This document shows, piece after piece, positions 60,885 to 64,000 of a DNA stretch of 64,000 nt (its first letter is position 1; each line of letters opens with the position of its first letter). The position numbers and the translations under genes were made by a program. The stretch comes from Planctomycetota bacterium (lineage in GTDB: Bacteria > Planctomycetota > B15-G4 > SIAN01). The notes below the pieces were generated by a model. The model was not told the origin of the DNA. It saw only the letters and a program-made list of their open reading frames with translations, and did not search any database. Location of the stretch: assembly GCA_028289345.1 (NCBI GenBank), contig JANQQL010000050.1, positions 62,001 through 126,000 of the forward strand, read 5' to 3'.

Positions 60885-61254
60885 TGCCTCGAAAGAAGTC
60901 GAACGAGCCGTGACCCCATGCAGAGGCGAGGGTTCCGTCCGCCGCCCCAGGATCTCGCGACGCACGAACGTTAGCCCGGCTCCTCCCCCAAACCCATGCC
61001 GAACCCGACCAGAGGCCGGCACCCTTCCCGGCAACTTCGGACCTGCCAACGCGAGAAACATCCCAGGAGACTCGGCGCGTCCGTCTCGGCGTCTGGGGCG
61101 AAGACGCCCAAGACCAGGACCGTCACCGGAAAGCGACCGTCTCGTCATCCAAACTGGGCTTGGCAATCGGTGAGAAACCCGGCGTTTTGATTCGGACTCT
61201 ACCAACGCCAGAATCGGGAACTGGCCAAGACCGACCACTCTCGAGGAGTTCCCT
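60885..61254. other. Divergent intergenic region of 370 bases
   Basis: It lies between the sulfatase (minus) and the PAS kinase (plus) and should contain both promoters. Open frames are Arg/Pro/Thr-rich and unlike proteins. I see no clear promoter pair, repeat or RNA gene. Confidence 0.5.
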
Positions 61255-62397
61255 GTGGCTGACGCCGATTCCCGTGGGCTGCCGTTCGATCACCTCACCA
61301 TGGACTTCCTCGGCAGGGATGGCATGGAGTCCCTTCTCGACGCGGTCCCTGGGTTCGTGTTCGTGAAAGACACGACCAACCAGATCCTGGCAGTGAATAC
61401 GGCGGTTGCCGACACTTTGGGCACGACACCCGTGGCGATGTCGGGGACCCAATCGGAATACTGGTACCCCGAGGTCGCCGACAAGTTCTATCGAGACGAC
61501 CTTCAAGTCTTCCGGTCGGGAACGGCCATGAAGGGCATCATTGAAGAAAAGAGAAGCCCGTTTGGCGAAACGCGACTGATTGAAACGGACAAGTACCCCG
61601 TGCGTTCACCGTCTGGCCGAATCGAGGGTCTGGTGGTGATCGCCCAAGATGTCACGGCTCCCAGGTACCAACAACAACTCGAAGAAGTCACGGACAAGCT
61701 CGCCGCCCTGTGGACAACCGCAGGGCGCACCATTCATGACATGAACGGATGCTTGGCCGCGATCGTCGGCAACCTCGAACTTGCCGAGCGCACCACGCAG
61801 CTGGAAGTGTCCCGTGAGTCCTTGGCAGCCGCGAAAGATGCGGCGTACCGAGCCGCCACGCTTACCCAAAATCTGTTACGGCTCGCACGCGGGCAAGCCA
61901 TTACCATCCGAGAGAGCGCCTTCGACGTGAACGAGGTGGTTTCGAGGGCGATCTCGCTCATGCGCCCGCTGTTGTCACAGAAGCTGCGAACAGAGGTCCA
62001 ACTGACGAACGCAACGCTTGTCGCACACGGCGACTCGGAAGCCATCCTGGACGTGGCCACAAATCTCATTCGCAACGCCGTCGAAGCGATGCCGGATGGT
62101 GGACGCCTGTTGGTTCGGAGCGACCTTCCAAGATCCAAGGCGCACGTCGCGTTCAGCGTGGAAGACACCGGCGCGGGAATTCCGGAATACGCGAAACCTC
62201 GTATCTTCCAACCGCTCTTCACCACCAAAAAGGACGGAGTCGGCCTGGGACTCGCGTCCGTCGATGCGATCGTGCGAGCCCATCGAGGAACCGTCGAGTT
62301 CGTGAGCGCTCCGGGCAGCGGGACGAAGTTCCGGGTGATCCTCCCTCGCCACGAAGGGCCACAGCCCCCCGGTTCGAATCGAGATCCCGGCGATTGA
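61255..62397 (+). CDS. Soluble PAS-domain histidine kinase
   Basis: A 380-residue kinase. The GTG at 61255 has GAGGAG 6 bases upstream. The PAS domain is at about 25-135 (LLDAVPGFVFVKDTTNQILAVN). The phospho-accepting His161 is in TIHDMNGCLAAI. The ATPase domain shows NLIRNAVEAMPDGG (N box), VEDTGAGIPE (G1) and GVGLGLASV (G2). There is no receiver domain and no transmembrane segment. A cognate regulator is not in view. The stop codon is embedded in a 17-base palindrome. Confidence 0.93.
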   Translation: MADADSRGLPFDHLTMDFLGRDGMESLLDAVPGFVFVKDTTNQILAVNTAVADTLGTTPVAMSGTQSEYWYPEVADKFYRDDLQVFRSGTAMKGIIEEKRSPFGETRLIETDKYPVRSPSGRIEGLVVIAQDVTAPRYQQQLEEVTDKLAALWTTAGRTIHDMNGCLAAIVGNLELAERTTQLEVSRESLAAAKDAAYRAATLTQNLLRLARGQAITIRESAFDVNEVVSRAISLMRPLLSQKLRTEVQLTNATLVAHGDSEAILDVATNLIRNAVEAMPDGGRLLVRSDLPRSKAHVAFSVEDTGAGIPEYAKPRIFQPLFTTKKDGVGLGLASVDAIVRAHRGTVEFVSAPGSGTKFRVILPRHEGPQPPGSNRDPGD

Positions 62398-62596
62398 GTC
62401 AATCGCTCCGTCCCGTCGATCCTCGCTCTGAGGTAGCGGACGCGCGGCTCTGGAGAACACCGAAGGCAATCCGGTCGCGGTCGCTTCTCGGAGAGCTTTC
62501 CCCGCCGCCAGCGGCCGTCCCCTGGCTCTCGCGACCCTGGTCGTGGCCCATCGCTTTCGCACCTGGATCTTTCGCGGGAGCCGTTTGTGACGCGTC

Positions 62597-63013
62597 CTAG
62601 GGACCAAAGTCCCCGTGGTACAGCATCCAGTAGATCACCACCCCGGTGACGGACACGTAGATCCAAAGGGGGAGGGTCCAACGGGCGAGCTTGCGGTGAC
62701 GGGGGATTCGGTCCTTGAACGCCGCTCGAAGAGTCAAGAGGACCAGTGGGACGATGGCGGTTGCAAGCACGGTGTGGGTCAGGAGAATCGACAGATAGAC
62801 CGTGCGAATCACTCCTTCCCCTTGAAACTTCACCGAGCCCACCTGGTAGTGGTAGTAGAGGTAGCAAATCAGAAACACCGTGGAGCTCGCGAATGCCCCC
62901 AGCATGCAGCGCTTGTGGGCAGCGATGTTCTTGCGGCGAATGAATAGGAAGCCTGCGATCAACAAGCAGGCACTCAAGCCATTCAGGCAGGCATTGACGG
63001 TGGGGAGATTCAT
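62597..63013 (-). CDS. DUF420 membrane protein (CtaM/YozB-like)
   Basis: A 138-residue four-helix membrane protein. DUF420 features are FLFIRRKNIAAHKRCMLGAF after the first helix, SSTVFLICYLYYHY, LLTHTVLATAIVPLVLLTL and the Arg/His-rich loop KDRIPRHRKLARWTLPLWIYVSVTGVV. Conserved His residues are consistent with haem or copper handling. Related proteins assist cytochrome caa3/aa3 oxidase assembly. The ATG overlaps the SCO1 stop (ATGA), which supports that role. Confidence 0.9.
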   Translation of the reverse strand: MNLPTVNACLNGLSACLLIAGFLFIRRKNIAAHKRCMLGAFASSTVFLICYLYYHYQVGSVKFQGEGVIRTVYLSILLTHTVLATAIVPLVLLTLRAAFKDRIPRHRKLARWTLPLWIYVSVTGVVIYWMLYHGDFGP

Positions 63014-63750
63014 GAATTCAACAGAAGTTTGATGTTACGCACGATGGCGCGCTTGATCTTGTCATCGGATTGTTCGTCATGATAGGAACGAACCACCCCC
63101 CGAGAGTCCACCACGACCATGCGGGTGGAATGGTTGGGCTCGTCCTTTTCGGCATCTCCCATGGCAACGTGGAAGCCCTGGGTTAACAGCGTGCGAATCT
63201 TCTCTGACTCTCCAGTCACCCAATGCCACTTGGTGTGGTCCGCCTTGTAGTTCTTGGCGAACGCAGCCAGCACTTCAGGAGTGTCATGGTTGGGGTCCAC
63301 CGTGATGCTCAGGAAACGAACTTCTTCCTCGAGCCCCTCCGACTCCACCAAGTTCGTCAACTGACGCATTTCTTGACTGAGCGCGGGGCAGACGGAAGGA
63401 CAACGGGTGAAAAGAAAGTTCACGACCCAGATCTTGCCATCCATGTCTGCGCGCCGGAATGGCTGACCAAGGCAGTCGATGAGCTCGAACTCCGGCAGCA
63501 TCTCGAATTCCGCCAGCTTGCTGCCTTCCCACGCATCCGTGACGCTCTCTTCCCCGCACGAGGGAAACCCCGTGCACAGCATCAACACGGCCAACGAAAG
63601 AGCGACCCCCTGACCAAACCCTGGTCCACGGCCCCCGATGCGACGACATGGAGTCGATGAAATCTCCGTGGAGAGCGCCGTTCGGCCAGAACTCTGCTCC
63701 CCCTGGTCGGAACGGTCGCGAGATGCCAATCGGTGGAATGCCCGGATCAC
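63010..63750 (-). CDS. SCO1/SenC copper chaperone for cytochrome oxidase
   Basis: A 246-residue thioredoxin-fold protein. The GTG at 63750 has GAGAGG 8 bases upstream; the longer frame to 63966 is Arg/Pro-rich and unlikely. A hydrophobic export segment (VALSLAVLMLCTGFPSC) may be a lipoprotein signal ending at Cys65. Copper ligands are Cys117 and Cys121 in FTRCPSVCP and His207 in DEPNHSTRM. The sequence VRFLSITVDPNHDTPEVL is diagnostic of the family. It delivers copper to the CuA site of cytochrome oxidase. Translationally coupled to DUF420. No oxidase subunits are in the window; they may lie beyond the right end. Confidence 0.94.
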   Translation of the reverse strand: MIRAFHRLASRDRSDQGEQSSGRTALSTEISSTPCRRIGGRGPGFGQGVALSLAVLMLCTGFPSCGEESVTDAWEGSKLAEFEMLPEFELIDCLGQPFRRADMDGKIWVVNFLFTRCPSVCPALSQEMRQLTNLVESEGLEEEVRFLSITVDPNHDTPEVLAAFAKNYKADHTKWHWVTGESEKIRTLLTQGFHVAMGDAEKDEPNHSTRMVVVDSRGVVRSYHDEQSDDKIKRAIVRNIKLLLNS

Positions 63751-64000
63751 TGACTCACCTCTCTTCCATCTTGTCCTCGGCGACAATCGCTCACCGAAAC
63801 GAACGCTCAAACCATGGGGGCTTCGCGGCGCCGGGCCCGGGCCCCTGTGAGGAAGCGGCCTGGTGCCCACCCCACCATGGGTCCGATCCGGACCTCTCCG
63901 CTTCAAAGAACGAACATTCCGGAACCGGAAACGGTGTGCGTACGATGCGATCCGACGGGAACCCAAGTCGCGTGGCAGCCAATCGGGAGCTCACCAAGCG

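Noticed and set aside
62390..62406. Perfect palindrome GCGATTGA-G-TCAATCGC at the PAS-kinase stop codon
   Set aside because: It is too short for a stable terminator, has no T run, and single palindromes of this size are not informative without further copies.
1..64000. Transposases, integrases, phage genes, CRISPR arrays and rRNA genes
   Set aside because: I looked for them on both strands and found no supporting motif, repeat array or terminal inverted repeats, so no island boundary can be claimed.

Overview
The window is about 60% GC, gene-dense and free of transposases, phage genes and CRISPR arrays. The gene content points to a free-living Gram-negative bacterium. It holds many lipoproteins and signal peptides, an FG-GAP protein, a sulfatase, a very large penicillin-acylase-like hydrolase, a long array of secreted amidohydrolases, ECF sigma factors tied to CHAT proteases, dapF, recN and SCO1. 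Planctomycetota is the best guess, with Acidobacteriota, Gemmatimonadota or Myxococcota as alternatives. This is inference from gene content only.

Layout. 1-2.6 kb: 3' end of a serine beta-lactamase-like hydrolase, a small membrane protein, a YgiN-type monooxygenase and a small zinc-ribbon protein. 2.7-12.5 kb: a class I lanthipeptide cluster with lanC, a C39-peptidase/ABC exporter, two HlyD-type adaptors (one on each strand), a full-length lanB dehydratase, an abnormal tRNA-Glu-like gene just upstream of lanB, and two double-glycine-leader precursor peptides closed by a strong terminator. 13.0-17.1 kb and 27.2-30.8 kb: two operons of the same design (ECF sigma, membrane anti-sigma-like protein, TPR-CHAT protease) in opposite orientations. 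Between them lie an FG-GAP protein, a penicillin-acylase homologue, an Asp-box protein, a coiled-coil exported protein and a PAS kinase with a receiver domain. 31-37.7 kb: a DUF6265-type lipoprotein, S41 peptidase, recN, a TetR regulator with a secreted ABM-fold protein, a DUF5063 protein and a lipoprotein alpha/beta hydrolase.

37.9-50.4 kb (minus strand) is one operon of eight secreted amidohydrolase-superfamily genes (nine domains). Only one gene keeps the canonical metal ligands. 50.5-64 kb: a possible small membrane protein, a LolA-like lipoprotein, a membrane coiled-coil protein with a MerR-like domain, dapF, an ABM monooxygenase, a membrane/TPR protein, an M3 peptidase, an arylsulfatase, a PAS histidine kinase, and a DUF420/SCO1 pair linked to cytochrome oxidase assembly.

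How it fits together. In the lanthipeptide cluster, LanB would use glutamyl-tRNA to dehydrate Ser/Thr, LanC would close the thioether rings, and the C39 transporter would cut after Gly-Gly and export the product through the adaptor. The tRNA-like gene next to lanB could be a dedicated glutamate donor or a decayed tRNA. The two sigma/anti-sigma/CHAT operons look like envelope-sensing protease modules. The amidohydrolase operon looks like one catalytic subunit with a family of degenerate, perhaps structural or ligand-binding, relatives.
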